From Streptomyces sp. Q6 (GTDB lineage Bacteria; Actinomycetota; Actinomycetes; Streptomycetales; Streptomycetaceae), in the NCBI RefSeq assembly GCF_036967205.1, contig NZ_CP146022.1, positions 4,960,001 to 5,024,000 of the forward strand: a stretch of 64,000 nucleotides of DNA, written 5' to 3'. The translations under genes and the position numbers were made by a program. Shown one piece after another: positions 46,433 through 55,323 of the stretch; the stretch's first letter is position 1; each line of letters opens with the position of its first letter. The notes beneath the pieces are model-generated. The model was not told the DNA's origin. It saw nothing but the letters and a program-made list of their open reading frames with translations, and ran no database searches.

Positions 46433-46468
46433 GGGCCCGCGCACCCTTCGGGGATGCGCGGGCCCTTT
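46433..46468. terminator. Terminator after the BI-1 gene
   Basis: GGGCCCGCGCA (46433-46443) pairs perfectly with TGCGCGGGCCC (46455-46465), followed by TTT. It also lies downstream of the convergent DUF4287 gene. Confidence 0.88.
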
Positions 46469-46488
46469 GGCGTGCGGGGGAGTGGGAG

Positions 46489-46719
46489 CTAGCCGAAACG
46501 GCGCGCCGCGCGCCGCAGGTCGTACTCGTGGATGATCGCCTTGGCGTGGCCGTACGCGAGGTTGTGCTCCCCGCGGAGCCAGCTGACCTTCTCTTCGAAG
46601 CGAAGGAAACAGGGTCCGTCTTCGACGGTGCGCAACCAGTCGGAGACTTCACGACCGGTGCAGTGGGGGATGCGGGCCAGCAGATTGCGGTGGGTCTCCT
46701 CGGAGAAGACTTGGGACAT
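46489..46719 (-). CDS. DUF4287-like small protein
   Basis: The 76-residue protein starts at ATG 46719 with GGAGG 7 bases upstream, MSQVFSEETHRNLLARIPHC. Its core, FEEKVSWLRGEHNLAYGHAK, AIIHEYDLRRA, matches the DUF4287 pattern of a short all-helical domain found alone in actinobacteria. Function is unknown. It is transcribed divergently from the next gene. Confidence 0.8.
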   Translation of the reverse strand: MSQVFSEETHRNLLARIPHCTGREVSDWLRTVEDGPCFLRFEEKVSWLRGEHNLAYGHAKAIIHEYDLRRAARRFG

Positions 46720-46806
46720 CGGCGCCTCCGGAACGCTTCGATGTGGCCGGGCCTTCACGCCACCGTGCCTGAGCGTCGCAGCCTTGTAAACAGCTACAGT
46801 CACCGC

Positions 46807-47118
46807 GTGCTTGATACGACGCCTTTGACAGCGGCAGTGGATCAGTTCGCCGATCGCCTGCGGGCCGCGCCGCAGAGCAGACTCCAGCGGAGCGCTGCCG
46901 CGGAGGCGCTGGGGCTGGCCAGGGAACTCTCGGCGTGGGCCCAGCGGTTGGAGGATCCCGATCGGGCCGTACGGGAGATGCCGGACGCGGGGATGTTCGC
47001 CGCGGCCGATCAGATCACGGTCGCGGGCCGCGACCTGTCCGTCGTGCTCCGCGAGCCCGAAGACGTGACGCGAGCCGTCGAGCTCGTCGAGTCGGCGATG
47101 AAGCGGGCGGGCGTCTAG
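46807..47118 (+). CDS. Small helical protein, probably leaderless
   Basis: GTG 46807 gives VLDTTPLTAAVDQFADRLRA, a 103-residue, all-helical, acidic protein with ALGLARELSAWAQRLEDPDR and ITVAGRDLSVVLREPEDVTR. A -10 box TACAGT (46795-46800) lies only 6 bp before the start, so the mRNA is probably leaderless. No family is recognised, but similar proteins are common beside DUF4287 genes in Streptomyces. Confidence 0.7.
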   Translation: MLDTTPLTAAVDQFADRLRAAPQSRLQRSAAAEALGLARELSAWAQRLEDPDRAVREMPDAGMFAAADQITVAGRDLSVVLREPEDVTRAVELVESAMKRAGV

Positions 47119-47133
47119 GGCCGGACCGCGTCG

Positions 47134-47161
47134 GCCCCCGCGGCGATCGAGCGGCGGGGGC
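47134..47161. terminator. Hairpin between convergent genes
   Basis: GCCCCCGCGGC (47134-47144) pairs with GCGGCGGGGGC (47151-47161) with one mismatch. It ends 7 bp before the stop of the minus-strand gene. Confidence 0.65.
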
Positions 47162-47167
47162 TGCGCT

Positions 47168-48010
47168 TCAGGCCGACGCTATGACCCGGTCGGCCAGGAT
47201 GTACACGTTCTCCGCACCGCACTCGAACGTCAGGGCGTACGCCCCGGAGACGCCCGAGCCGCCCAGCAGGAACGGGCTGCGACCGTCACGCAGCGCCGCG
47301 GCGAGCTGCTCCGCCGTCTCGCGGTGGCCCGGGGTCATGCACAGCGTCGTGCCGTCGGCGAAGACGTAGACGTCGAGCGTGCCGAGCGGGCCGGGGCGGA
47401 CGTCGGACAGGGCCGTGCGCGCCTGCGCCAGCTCCTCCAGACACGCCACCGTGCGCTCGTGGTCGCTGATGACCGGCGACTGGACCGGCACGAAGTCGGG
47501 GTGCGAGGGGTGCCGGCGGCGGGCCGCGGCCAGCTCGGGGGAGTCGTCGGCGAACTCGTCCTCCGTCTCCAGGGCGGGCTCCATGGCCGACTCGATCATC
47601 GGCTCGAGACCCGCGAAGTCGGCCTGGCGCGGCATGAAGAACTCGCCGCCGAGGACCTCGTCCAGGGAGTGGGCCGAGCCCAGCGCGCCACCGCCGGTCA
47701 GGAACGGCGGCAAGTCGGACGTGTCACGCGCCTCCTGCGCCGCCCAGAACGCCCGAGCCTCCGCCAGCTCGCGCTCCCGCTCCTCGGCGAGGGCGTCGGC
47801 CACGGCGGCTCGTATGGCGTCCGTGTCGGGGGTGCTGCGCGCCGCGGGGACGCGCCGCTCGCCCACGGCGCGGCCACGGGCCAGCTCCTCGCGCAGGTCC
47901 GAGACCTGGCGACGCAGGCCCCTCACGTTGTGCAGGGTGGCGGCGCCGACGGCCGTGGCAGCGGCCGTGGCGAGCAGCAGGACACTCATTGCGACGGGCA
48001 TGGCGCTCAC
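47168..48010 (-). CDS. Membrane-anchored protein of unknown function
   Basis: The protein has 280 residues. One N-terminal membrane helix (PVAMSVLLLATAAATAVGAA) precedes a coiled-coil segment (VRGLRRQVSDLREELARGRA, then ALAEERERELAEARAFW). A C-terminal domain reads LGTLDVYVFADGTTLCMTPG and ends ALTFECGAENVYILADRVIA. I do not recognise the domain. GTG 48010 has GGGAG 9 bases upstream; an ATG 9 bases later is possible. Confidence 0.7.
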   Translation of the reverse strand: MSAMPVAMSVLLLATAAATAVGAATLHNVRGLRRQVSDLREELARGRAVGERRVPAARSTPDTDAIRAAVADALAEERERELAEARAFWAAQEARDTSDLPPFLTGGGALGSAHSLDEVLGGEFFMPRQADFAGLEPMIESAMEPALETEDEFADDSPELAAARRRHPSHPDFVPVQSPVISDHERTVACLEELAQARTALSDVRPGPLGTLDVYVFADGTTLCMTPGHRETAEQLAAALRDGRSPFLLGGSGVSGAYALTFECGAENVYILADRVIASA

Positions 48011-48150
48011 TGACGTACTCCCGGTTTCAAGTCGACCCCCGACTTCCTACATCAGCTTGAAGCCTGGACGAACCAGTTGTCAGTGCATTACGTCACGAAT
48101 TGGACAGGTCTTTTGGCCGGGCGTTTAGGCCCGTTATGGCCTGGGTACTG

Positions 48151-48241
48151 CCCTGACCTGCAAAAATGGATCTCCCCCGAGATGCACGTCACATCCTGGG
48201 GGAGATTGGATCACGATTGCATAGACGGATTCAGGTCAGGG
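48151..48241. terminator. Nested inverted repeats downstream of the thiolase gene
   Basis: An outer pair CCCTGACCTG (48151-48160) / CAGGTCAGGG (48232-48241) encloses an inner pair ATCTCCCCC (48170-48178) / GGGGGAGAT (48198-48206). On the minus strand this follows the thiolase stop and precedes the next gene's promoter. It may be a terminator or a structured RNA. The rest of 48011-48266 has no gene and is relatively AT-rich. Confidence 0.55.
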
Positions 48242-48266
48242 GACCGCCGAGGACCGATGCTGACGG

Positions 48267-49487
48267 TCAGCTCAGGCGCTCGATGACCATCGCCATGCCC
48301 TGGCCGCCGCCGACGCACATCGTCTCCAGGCCGAACTGCTTGTCGTGGAACTGGAGCGAGTTGATCAGCGTGCCGGTGATCCGGGCGCCGGTCATGCCGA
48401 AGGGGTGGCCGACGGCGATGGCGCCACCGTTCACGTTCAGCTTGTCCTCGTCGATGCCGAGGTCACGGGCGGACGGGATGACCTGCGCCGCGAACGCCTC
48501 GTTGATCTCGAACAGGTCGATGTCCGAGACGGACAGACCGGCCAGCTTCAGCGCCCGCTTGGACGCCTCCACCGGGCCGAGACCCATGATCTCCGGCGAG
48601 AGACCGGAGACGCCCGTCGAGACCACGCGGGCGAGCGGGGTCAGACCGAGCTCACGGGCCTTCGTGTCCGACATGATCACGAGGGCGGCGGCGCCGTCGT
48701 TCAGCGGGCAGCAGTTTCCGGCCGTGACCAGACCGTCGGGGCGGAAGACCGGCTTGAGGCCGGAGACGCCCTCCAGGGTGACGCCGGCACGCGGCCCGTC
48801 GTCCTTCGACACGACCGTGCCGTCGGGGGTCGTCACCGGGGTGATCTCCCGCTCCCAGAAGCCGTTCTTGATGGCTTCCTCGGCACGGTTCTGCGAGCGC
48901 ACGCCGAAGGCGTCCATGTCCTCGCGGGTGACGCCCTTCACGCGCGCCAGGTTCTCGGCGGTCTGACCCATCGCGATGTACGCGTCCGGCACCAGGCCGT
49001 CCTCGCGCGGGTCGTGCCAGGTCGTGCCCTCCTGCTGCGCGACGGCCGCGGTGCGGGCCTCGGCCTCGGCGAAGAAGGGGTTGCGGGTGTCGGGGAGCGA
49101 GTCGGAGTTCCCCTTGGCGAAGCGCGACACCATCTCGACACCGGCCGAGATGAACACGTCGCCCTCGCCCGCCTTGATGGCGTGCAGCGCCATCCGCGTC
49201 GTCTGGAGGGAACTGGAGCAGTAGCGGGTGACGGTGCAGCCCGGCAGGTGGTCCATGCCCATCTGGACGGCCACGATGCGGCCGAGGTTGTTGCCCTGCT
49301 CGCCGCCGGGCAGGCCGCAGCCGAGCATCAGGTCGTCGATGTCGTGCGGGTCGAGCTCGGGGACCTTGGCGAGCGCGGCCTGGATGATCGTGGCGGTCAG
49401 GTCGTCCGGGCGCAGATCCTTCAGGGAGCCCTTGAAGGCGCGGCCGATGGGGGAACGGGCGGCTGAGACGATCACTGCTTCGGGCAT
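48267..49487 (-). CDS. Thiolase, acetyl-CoA C-acyltransferase
   Basis: The enzyme catalyses thiolytic cleavage or condensation of acyl-CoAs, in fatty-acid oxidation or acetoacetyl-CoA formation. The nucleophile Cys90 lies in TRYCSSSLQ; the acid/base pair is GGAIAVGHPFGMTG (His) and ETMCVGGGQGMAM (Cys). DLFEINEAFAAQV is the family's NEAFA motif. It has 406 residues from ATG 49487, preferred over GTG 49490 because GGAG lies 5 bases upstream. Substrate chain length cannot be told. Confidence 0.92.
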   Translation of the reverse strand: MPEAVIVSAARSPIGRAFKGSLKDLRPDDLTATIIQAALAKVPELDPHDIDDLMLGCGLPGGEQGNNLGRIVAVQMGMDHLPGCTVTRYCSSSLQTTRMALHAIKAGEGDVFISAGVEMVSRFAKGNSDSLPDTRNPFFAEAEARTAAVAQQEGTTWHDPREDGLVPDAYIAMGQTAENLARVKGVTREDMDAFGVRSQNRAEEAIKNGFWEREITPVTTPDGTVVSKDDGPRAGVTLEGVSGLKPVFRPDGLVTAGNCCPLNDGAAALVIMSDTKARELGLTPLARVVSTGVSGLSPEIMGLGPVEASKRALKLAGLSVSDIDLFEINEAFAAQVIPSARDLGIDEDKLNVNGGAIAVGHPFGMTGARITGTLINSLQFHDKQFGLETMCVGGGQGMAMVIERLS

Positions 49488-49668
49488 CACGGCTCCAGAG
49501 GGTTCGAATCGCGGGGCAGCGCTGTATCGCTGTAACGCTGTGCAGGCGGACCGTCTCGGAAGTTACCTGTACGTACTCCCGAGGTCACCGGCATGGGCAT
49601 GTGACCCCTGCCGCATTTTTCTAAGCGCTTGCTCAGTGTAGGGGTCCGCCCGGCCCCGCCCCCACGGC

Positions 49669-50700
49669 TCAGTCGCCGAAACGGCTCGACTCGGCCGGCA
49701 CCGGATCCTGCGTGAGCACCCGCCGACGCCGCCGCCGCTTCAACAGGGCCCACGGCCCCCGCGGCCCGGTCGGCATCGCCGCCGTGACCTCCGTACCGCC
49801 CTCCGCCGCGGCCCGCGCCGCCGCCCGCGCCACCGGCAGGAAACCCTCCGACCGCGAGAGGTCCGGCCGCTCCTCCTCCGGCCACAGCCCCAGAGCCGCA
49901 CAGAGCGTGGGCAGCACCGCCATCGCCGCCGTCGCGTACCCCTCCGCCGACGGGTGGTAGTTGTCAGGACCGAACAGCTCCCGCGGATTCGCCGAGAACT
50001 CCGGCCCCAGCAGATCACCCAGCGAGACCGTACGACCGCCCTGCTCGACCGTCCCGATGGTCTGCGCCGCCGCCAACTGCCGCGACGCCCGCCGGGCCAG
50101 CCAGCGCAGCGGCTGCTGCACCGGCTCCACCGAGCCCAGGTCCGGGCACGTACCGACCACCACCTCCGCACCCGCCGTACGCAGCCGCCGCACCGCCGCC
50201 GAGAGATGACGCACGGACTTCGTGGCCGGGATGCGATGGGTGACGTCGTTCGCACCGATCATGATCACGATCACATCCGGCTGCCACAGCGGATCGGCGA
50301 GGATCAGCGCCACCTGACGGTCCAGATCGTCGGACATGGCACCGGGCAGCGCGACATTGCGCAGCTCCACGGCCCGCTCCGCGACCGCCGCGAGCCCCGA
50401 GGCCAGCAGCGCCGCCGGCGTCTGCCGCGCACGGTGCACACCCTGCCCCGCCGCCGTGGAGTCACCCAGCATGGCGAACCGCAACGGCCCCGCGGACGAC
50501 GCGGCGTACACCCGGCCGTAGAGACCGTCCGCCGACGGCACCCGCACCGGATCCGTGCCGTGGTTGCCCACCTGGCGCCGCGCCATCTGCACCTCGGTCA
50601 GCACCACCCCGATCGCGGCGGCACCGAGGAGCCCGATCCCACCGCCGCCGTACGCCGCACCCGCGGCGATCCGACGTGCCACCCTCGCCCTGCTCGACAT
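49669..50700 (-). CDS. SGNH/GDSL hydrolase, membrane-anchored
   Basis: The protein has 343 residues. An N-terminal helix (GAAYGGGGIGLLGAAAIGVV) anchors or exports the protein. The SGNH blocks are present: FAMLGDSTAAGQG (catalytic Ser), LPGAMSDDL (Gly), MIGANDVTH (Asn) and GPDNYHPSAEGYA (Asp/His). It is probably an extracytoplasmic esterase or lipase. ATG 50700 (MSSRARVARRIAAGA) was chosen; an ATG 30 bases upstream is open too. The Arg-rich C-terminus (LLKRRRRRRVLTQ) is unusual for a secreted domain. Divergent to the CBS gene. Confidence 0.85.
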   Translation of the reverse strand: MSSRARVARRIAAGAAYGGGGIGLLGAAAIGVVLTEVQMARRQVGNHGTDPVRVPSADGLYGRVYAASSAGPLRFAMLGDSTAAGQGVHRARQTPAALLASGLAAVAERAVELRNVALPGAMSDDLDRQVALILADPLWQPDVIVIMIGANDVTHRIPATKSVRHLSAAVRRLRTAGAEVVVGTCPDLGSVEPVQQPLRWLARRASRQLAAAQTIGTVEQGGRTVSLGDLLGPEFSANPRELFGPDNYHPSAEGYATAAMAVLPTLCAALGLWPEEERPDLSRSEGFLPVARAAARAAAEGGTEVTAAMPTGPRGPWALLKRRRRRRVLTQDPVPAESSRFGD

Positions 50701-50870
50701 GTTCCGCGGCCACCTGCCTCTGCTGCCCACCGACGTTCCGTCCCGCCCGCCTTTTACGGCTTCATGAACTCATTGCCCCGTAATCACCGTCGGCCAATCG
50801 CAACGGGAGATGAAGGGCCGGTGCGCGGCTTACTCTGGCCGCATCCCTACGGAGGAGACCCGGAGACACC

Positions 50871-52256
50871 GTGCAGATCCACGACTCGATGATCAGTCTC
50901 GTCGGCAACACCCCGCTGCTGAGGCTCAACAAGGTGACCGAAGGCATCCAGGCGACCGTCCTGGCCAAGGTCGAGTACTTCAACCCCGGCGGCTCCGTGA
51001 AGGACCGCATCGCGCTGCGCATGATCGAGGCGGCCGAGCAGAGCGGGGAGCTGCAACCCGGCGGCACCATCGTCGAGCCCACCAGCGGAAACACCGGTGT
51101 CGGCCTCGCCATCGTGGCGCAGCAGAAGGGGTACAAGTGCATCTTCGTGTGCCCCGACAAGGTCTCCACCGACAAGATCAACGTGCTGCGCGCGTACGGC
51201 GCCGAGGTCGTCGTCTGCCCGACGGCCGTCGACCCCGAGCACCCGGACTCGTACTACAACGTCTCCGACCGCCTCGTGCGCGAGACGCCGGGCGCCTGGA
51301 AGCCCGACCAGTACTCCAACCCGAACAACCCGCTCTCCCACTACCACTCGACCGGACCCGAGCTGTGGGAGCAGACGGACGGCCGCATCACGCACTTCGT
51401 GGCGGGCGTCGGGACGGGCGGCACCATCTCCGGCACCGGCCGCTACCTGAAGGACGCGAGCGAGGGCCGCGTCCAGGTCATCGGCGCCGACCCCGAGGGC
51501 TCGGTCTACTCCGGCGGCTCCGGCCGCCCGTACCTCGTCGAGGGCGTCGGCGAGGACTTCTGGCCGACCGCGTACGACCGTGACGTCGCCGACGAGATCG
51601 TCGCGGTGTCCGACAAGGACTCGTTCCAGATGACACGCCGCCTCGCGAAGGAGGAGGGCCTCCTGGTCGGCGGCTCCTGCGGCATGGCCGTCGTCGCGGC
51701 ACTCCGGGTGGCGGAGCGCCTCGGCCCGGACGACGTGGTGGTCGTCCTGCTGCCGGACAGCGGGCGCGGGTACCTCAGCAAGATCTTCAACGACGAGTGG
51801 CTGTCCTCGTACGGCTTCCTGGAGGAGCCGACCGAGTCCGGCCGGGTTCTCGATGTGCTGAGCCGCAAGGAGGACTCCATCCCGGGGCTCGTCCACATGC
51901 ACCCGGAGGAGACGGTCGGCGAGGCCATCGAGGTACTGCGCGAGTACGGCGTGTCCCAGATGCCCGTGGTGAAGCGTGGCTCCGGGCACCCCGACGTGAT
52001 GGCGGCCGAGGTCGTCGGATCCGTGGTGGAGCGCGAGCTGCTGGACGCGCTGTTCGCTCAGCGCGCCTCGCTCGGTGACCCGCTGGAGAAGCACATGTCG
52101 GCTCCGCTGCCGCAGGTCGGTTCCGGTGAGCAGCTGGCGGTCCTGATGCGCGTGCTCGGTTCCGCCGACGCGGCGATCGTCCTGGTCGAGGGCAAGCCGA
52201 CCGGTGTCGTGAGCCGCCAGGACCTGCTGGCGTACATGGCGAACGAAGGCAAGTGA
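50871..52256 (+). CDS. cbs: Cystathionine beta-synthase
   Basis: This PLP enzyme condenses serine and homocysteine to cystathionine for transsulfuration to cysteine. Lys44 in FNPGGSVKDRIAL binds PLP; EPTSGNTGVGLAIVAQ follows, and GVGTGGTISGTGRYLK is the phosphate cradle. Two C-terminal CBS domains (about 340-461, IPGLVHMHPEETVGEAIEVL, LPQVGSGEQLAVLMRVLG) may sense adenosyl compounds. The 461-residue length is typical. GTG 50871 has GGAG about 7 bases upstream, and a TACTCT -10 box is at 50831-50836. Confidence 0.94.
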   Translation: MQIHDSMISLVGNTPLLRLNKVTEGIQATVLAKVEYFNPGGSVKDRIALRMIEAAEQSGELQPGGTIVEPTSGNTGVGLAIVAQQKGYKCIFVCPDKVSTDKINVLRAYGAEVVVCPTAVDPEHPDSYYNVSDRLVRETPGAWKPDQYSNPNNPLSHYHSTGPELWEQTDGRITHFVAGVGTGGTISGTGRYLKDASEGRVQVIGADPEGSVYSGGSGRPYLVEGVGEDFWPTAYDRDVADEIVAVSDKDSFQMTRRLAKEEGLLVGGSCGMAVVAALRVAERLGPDDVVVVLLPDSGRGYLSKIFNDEWLSSYGFLEEPTESGRVLDVLSRKEDSIPGLVHMHPEETVGEAIEVLREYGVSQMPVVKRGSGHPDVMAAEVVGSVVERELLDALFAQRASLGDPLEKHMSAPLPQVGSGEQLAVLMRVLGSADAAIVLVEGKPTGVVSRQDLLAYMANEGK

Positions 52257-52262
52257 CCCGCC

Positions 52263-52300
52263 GTGCGGCCCCCGTCGTCCGTGACGGCGAGGGGCCGCAC
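52263..52300. terminator. Terminator after the CBS gene
   Basis: GTGCGGCCCC (52263-52272) and GGGGCCGCAC (52291-52300) are perfect arms; the loop contains a smaller GTCGTCCGTGACGG stem. It also serves the convergent recombinase gene. Confidence 0.85.
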
Positions 52301-52311
52301 CACGCCTGTCG

Positions 52312-53913
52312 CTACCTCCCGGACGGCTGCCTGGGGACGACCCGCAACAACTGAGGGTCGAACGGCGCTCGCCGTGACATGCCGGGCGGCAACGGCATGA
52401 CGATCACCGATTCGATCACGTCGGCGATCGCCGCGCGGCGTTCGGTCAGGCTCATGGCGGGCCACCGGCCGGGGTCCCGGTGGGGTCGGAGCGCCGTGCC
52501 GGCCGCCAGATGCTCGGCACGTGCCGCCTCGAGCCCGGCGATCCTTCCCGAGAGGTCGGCGACCGCGGCGGAACTCCCGGGATCCGCGGAGGCCCCGGAG
52601 AGCAGGTGGAGTTCCTCGGTCAACTGCCGCAGCAAGGCCTCGCCCTCCCAGCCGGCGCGAGGTGCGCAAGGAGGCGCGGGGCGGTCCAGGAGCAGCCCGT
52701 TCACGACGTCCACCAGGTGGGCGTCCACGGCGCGGACATTGCGCGAGGTGCCTCCGCAGTCCATCGCCGCGCAGACGTAGACCGCGTTGTCGGGGACCCG
52801 GGGCGTGGGCCTGGCGCAGCCGCCCATACGGGAGAGACAGGTGCGGCCGTCCTTGACCGCGCCGCACCGCAGGAACCCGCTGAAGAGGTACTTGCGCAGG
52901 GGCGTGGGCGGCGCCTCGGGCGGCCTGCTGCCGTTGGTGAGCCGGGTGCCGCTCCGCGCGCCGTTGTGCCGGGAGATCTCCACGAGCGCGCGCCACTCGT
53001 CCGGGGTGGCGACGGCGTCCCATGCTCCGACGACCGGGACGCCTGTCGTCGGATGCGTGACCAACTCGCCGTGCAGGAAGCGGTATCCGCACAGCACGGG
53101 ATTGGTCAGCGCCTGCCGTACGGTCGCTCCGCTCCAGGGGTTCTCCGATGCCGTGCGTACGCCACGGCTGTTCAGATCGCGGGCGATCGCGTTCCAGCCC
53201 CGGCCCTCCAGCGCGGCGTCGACCATCTCGCGCAGCACCGGCCACTCGGCGGGATCCTTGCGCATATTGATCTTGCGGCCTGAGCGCGGGTCGGGCGGGA
53301 GCCAGCCAAATCGGCGCCGCCCGCCGGGAGTTCCGCCGTCCAGCGCGCGTCGGCGGACATGCCGCCCGATGCGCTCGCCGGTGCGTCGCACCTCCTCGAC
53401 GCCCGCGCGGCCGATTTCCGAGCGGTCGACCGAGTGGATGTCGACGCGTTCCCTGCGTGCGATCAAGAGGCCGTCGTCCGTGACGGTCAGGGCGCGGTGC
53501 AGCCGCCGGAAGTCCTCGGGGAGCCGCCAGATCCGTTCGTGCTCCGTCGCCACGAGCGCGCGAACGGGGAAGCCCTCGGGGGTGCGGCGGCAGTGCAGCG
53601 CGTGCACGGCTTGGTCGAACGAGGGCCGGGGGACCTTCGGGTGCGTGGCCCCGATCCCGTTGTCCTCATGGAACGTGACGACGGCCACGCCGAACTCCTC
53701 GGCCGCCTCGCTGTTCTCCTCGTGCTGATGCCGGACGCCCGTGCCGGGCTCACGCCCCCTGGCGAGGATGGATGACCGGGTGCTCTGGTCGGCCGTGATC
53801 CGCGCGTAGTCGATGCCCGGAACTCTGCCGTCGAGCCATTGTTCAAAGGTGCGCCCCTCCTCAAGGGCCGTGACGAGCAGGGGATTGAGGAAGCTGCGTG
53901 ACCATCCGGGCAC
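52312..53913 (-). CDS. Large serine recombinase, probably degenerate
   Basis: The 533-residue protein has the large serine integrase plan. The N-terminal resolvase-like domain reads IDYARITADQSTR at residues 35-47 and VATEHERIWRLPEDF later. It is followed by a recombinase domain (GRRRFGWLPPDP, GWNAIARDLNSRGVRTASEN), a zinc ribbon (FSGFLRCGAVKDGRTCLSR and VCAAMDCGG) and a C-terminal coiled coil. The catalytic Ser expected after YxR reads Thr40, which would abolish activity unless the nearby Ser46 is used. No other phage or element gene is adjacent. GTG 53913 has AAGGA about 8 bases upstream. Confidence 0.8.
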   Translation of the reverse strand: MPGWSRSFLNPLLVTALEEGRTFEQWLDGRVPGIDYARITADQSTRSSILARGREPGTGVRHQHEENSEAAEEFGVAVVTFHEDNGIGATHPKVPRPSFDQAVHALHCRRTPEGFPVRALVATEHERIWRLPEDFRRLHRALTVTDDGLLIARRERVDIHSVDRSEIGRAGVEEVRRTGERIGRHVRRRALDGGTPGGRRRFGWLPPDPRSGRKINMRKDPAEWPVLREMVDAALEGRGWNAIARDLNSRGVRTASENPWSGATVRQALTNPVLCGYRFLHGELVTHPTTGVPVVGAWDAVATPDEWRALVEISRHNGARSGTRLTNGSRPPEAPPTPLRKYLFSGFLRCGAVKDGRTCLSRMGGCARPTPRVPDNAVYVCAAMDCGGTSRNVRAVDAHLVDVVNGLLLDRPAPPCAPRAGWEGEALLRQLTEELHLLSGASADPGSSAAVADLSGRIAGLEAARAEHLAAGTALRPHRDPGRWPAMSLTERRAAIADVIESVIVMPLPPGMSRRAPFDPQLLRVVPRQPSGR

Positions 53914-54243
53914 AGGAGGATCCTTGCGGTCGGCGTCGAGGGACAGGGCCGACTCTGCGGGTTCTTTTCTCCGCGCGTACGTGGATGACCGACCGGTTCA
54001 CGCCATCGGGTGGCCGGGCGCGGTCGGCGGCGCGGACGAACGTCGCTGAACTGGTACGAGCGCGTCACGTGCGCGCAGCACCCGCTTAACACGAGTCCGG
54101 CACATTAGTGGATGTCGGAAGGGGCGGGAGCGGCTCCCCGCCTCACCCGGCACGAAGCGGCGTCAAGGACAACCGGAGCGGCTCCCGGACCTCCATGGAC
54201 GCCCTGGACGTGGCACCTGGCCCTGACCCGGGTCACGTCCCTC
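53914..54243. other. Gene-free region upstream of the recombinase
   Basis: This stretch has a lower G/C bias than its surroundings (TTCTTTTC near 53963, CGCTTAACACG and ACATTAGTGG near 54083-54115) and no protein-like frame. It probably holds the recombinase promoter and may be the remains of an element. I see no clear attachment-site direct repeat. Confidence 0.4.
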
Positions 54244-54296
54244 GCGGGGACCGCCGTCGTCCCGCCCCCCGTAACAGGGGGTGCGGCGGTCCCCGC
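54244..54296. terminator. Nested hairpin terminator of the RpiR gene
   Basis: GCGGGGACCGCCG (54244-54256) pairs perfectly with CGGCGGTCCCCGC (54284-54296), with an inner CCCCC/GGGGG stem. It lies 35 bp beyond the regulator's stop codon. Confidence 0.85.
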
Positions 54297-54331
54297 GCAA
54301 CTCTTCTGCCCCGTACGGGGATCGCGCGGGT

Positions 54332-55267
54332 CTACTCCACGAAGAGGCCGCGCTCCGCCGCTCGTGCGTCGAACTCCTCCAGGCGGGCCTGGGCCTGTGG
54401 CAGGCCGTCGCACATCGCTTCCAGGAGTACCCGGCCCAGGAGCATCGGCGCGCACGCCGTGTCGAAGGCGAGGCCGGTGCCGACCGCCGCGGGGAGCAGC
54501 AGGTCGGAGTGTTTGGCGACGGGGGCGAAGGCCGAGTCGGCGACGGTGACCACGGTGAGGCCCGCCGATTTGGCGTGGGCGAGTGCGTCGACGACCTCGC
54601 GGGGGTGGCGGGGGAGCGCGAAGCAGAGCAGGGTCGTGGCTCCGGCGCGGACCGCCGCGTCGATCCGGTCGGCGAGCATCGTGCCGCCTTCGTCGAGCAG
54701 GCGTACGTCCGGGTGGACCTTCGCCGCGAAGTACGAGAAGCCGTACGCCTGGGAGGCGGCGGCGCGCAGGCCGATGACGGGCAGGGTCGGCGAGGCGGCG
54801 AGGAGACGGCCCGCCCGTTCGACCGGGGCCGGGTCGGCGAGGAGGTCGGCGAGGTGGCGCAGGTTGGCGATCTCGGCCTCGACGGCCTGCTGGTACTCAT
54901 TGGCCTTGGTGGCCGTGGTCGGTTCGGTGGGGGCGACCTCGCGCAGGTGTTTGCGCAGGGCGGGGTAGCCGTCGAAGCCGAGGGCGACGGCGAACCGGGT
55001 CACGGACGGCTGGCTGACGCCGGCCAGTTCGGCCAGTTCCACCGAGGAGAGGAACGGGACGTCGGCCGCCCGGCGGACCATGCAGTGCGCGATGCGCCGC
55101 TGGGTGGGCGTGAGGCGGTGTCCCTCGAAGAGGTGCTGGAGGCGGCTGGCCGGGCTGTGTCCGCCCTGGCCGGCCGGTCCGGCGGCGCCGCTCGCCGTGT
55201 TCGTGTGCTCGCTCTCGCTCATGTCTCCCCGTCCCGGCGGTCCATTCATGGAGGCCGATTTGTGCAT
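54332..55267 (-). CDS. MurR/RpiR-family transcriptional regulator
   Basis: The protein has an N-terminal HTH_6 domain (RLTPTQRRIAHCMVRRAADV, VELAELAGVSQPSVTRFAVA, LGFDGYPALRKHLRE) and a C-terminal SIS domain (IGLRAAASQAYGFSYFAAKV, LCFALPRHPREVVDALAHAK, VVTVADSAFAPVAKHSDLLL). SIS domains usually bind sugar phosphates, but RpiR-type regulators also control amino-acid catabolism. It has 311 residues from ATG 55267; inner ATGs at 55249 or 55222 are possible as no start has a good ribosome site. It probably regulates the lyase and transporter genes nearby. Confidence 0.88.
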   Translation of the reverse strand: MHKSASMNGPPGRGDMSESEHTNTASGAAGPAGQGGHSPASRLQHLFEGHRLTPTQRRIAHCMVRRAADVPFLSSVELAELAGVSQPSVTRFAVALGFDGYPALRKHLREVAPTEPTTATKANEYQQAVEAEIANLRHLADLLADPAPVERAGRLLAASPTLPVIGLRAAASQAYGFSYFAAKVHPDVRLLDEGGTMLADRIDAAVRAGATTLLCFALPRHPREVVDALAHAKSAGLTVVTVADSAFAPVAKHSDLLLPAAVGTGLAFDTACAPMLLGRVLLEAMCDGLPQAQARLEEFDARAAERGLFVE

Positions 55268-55323
55268 GAGTTTATTCAGGCAGGGGGCGGGGGCGCCAGG
55301 CTTTGGGTTGCTACGTTGCCGGG

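Noticed and set aside
52263-52300. Attachment-site core beside the recombinase
   Set aside because: It is a perfect inverted repeat right after the CBS stop codon, best explained as a terminator.
53914-54331. Phage or integrative element attached to the recombinase
   Set aside because: No excisionase, replication or structural gene and no clear att direct repeat was found.
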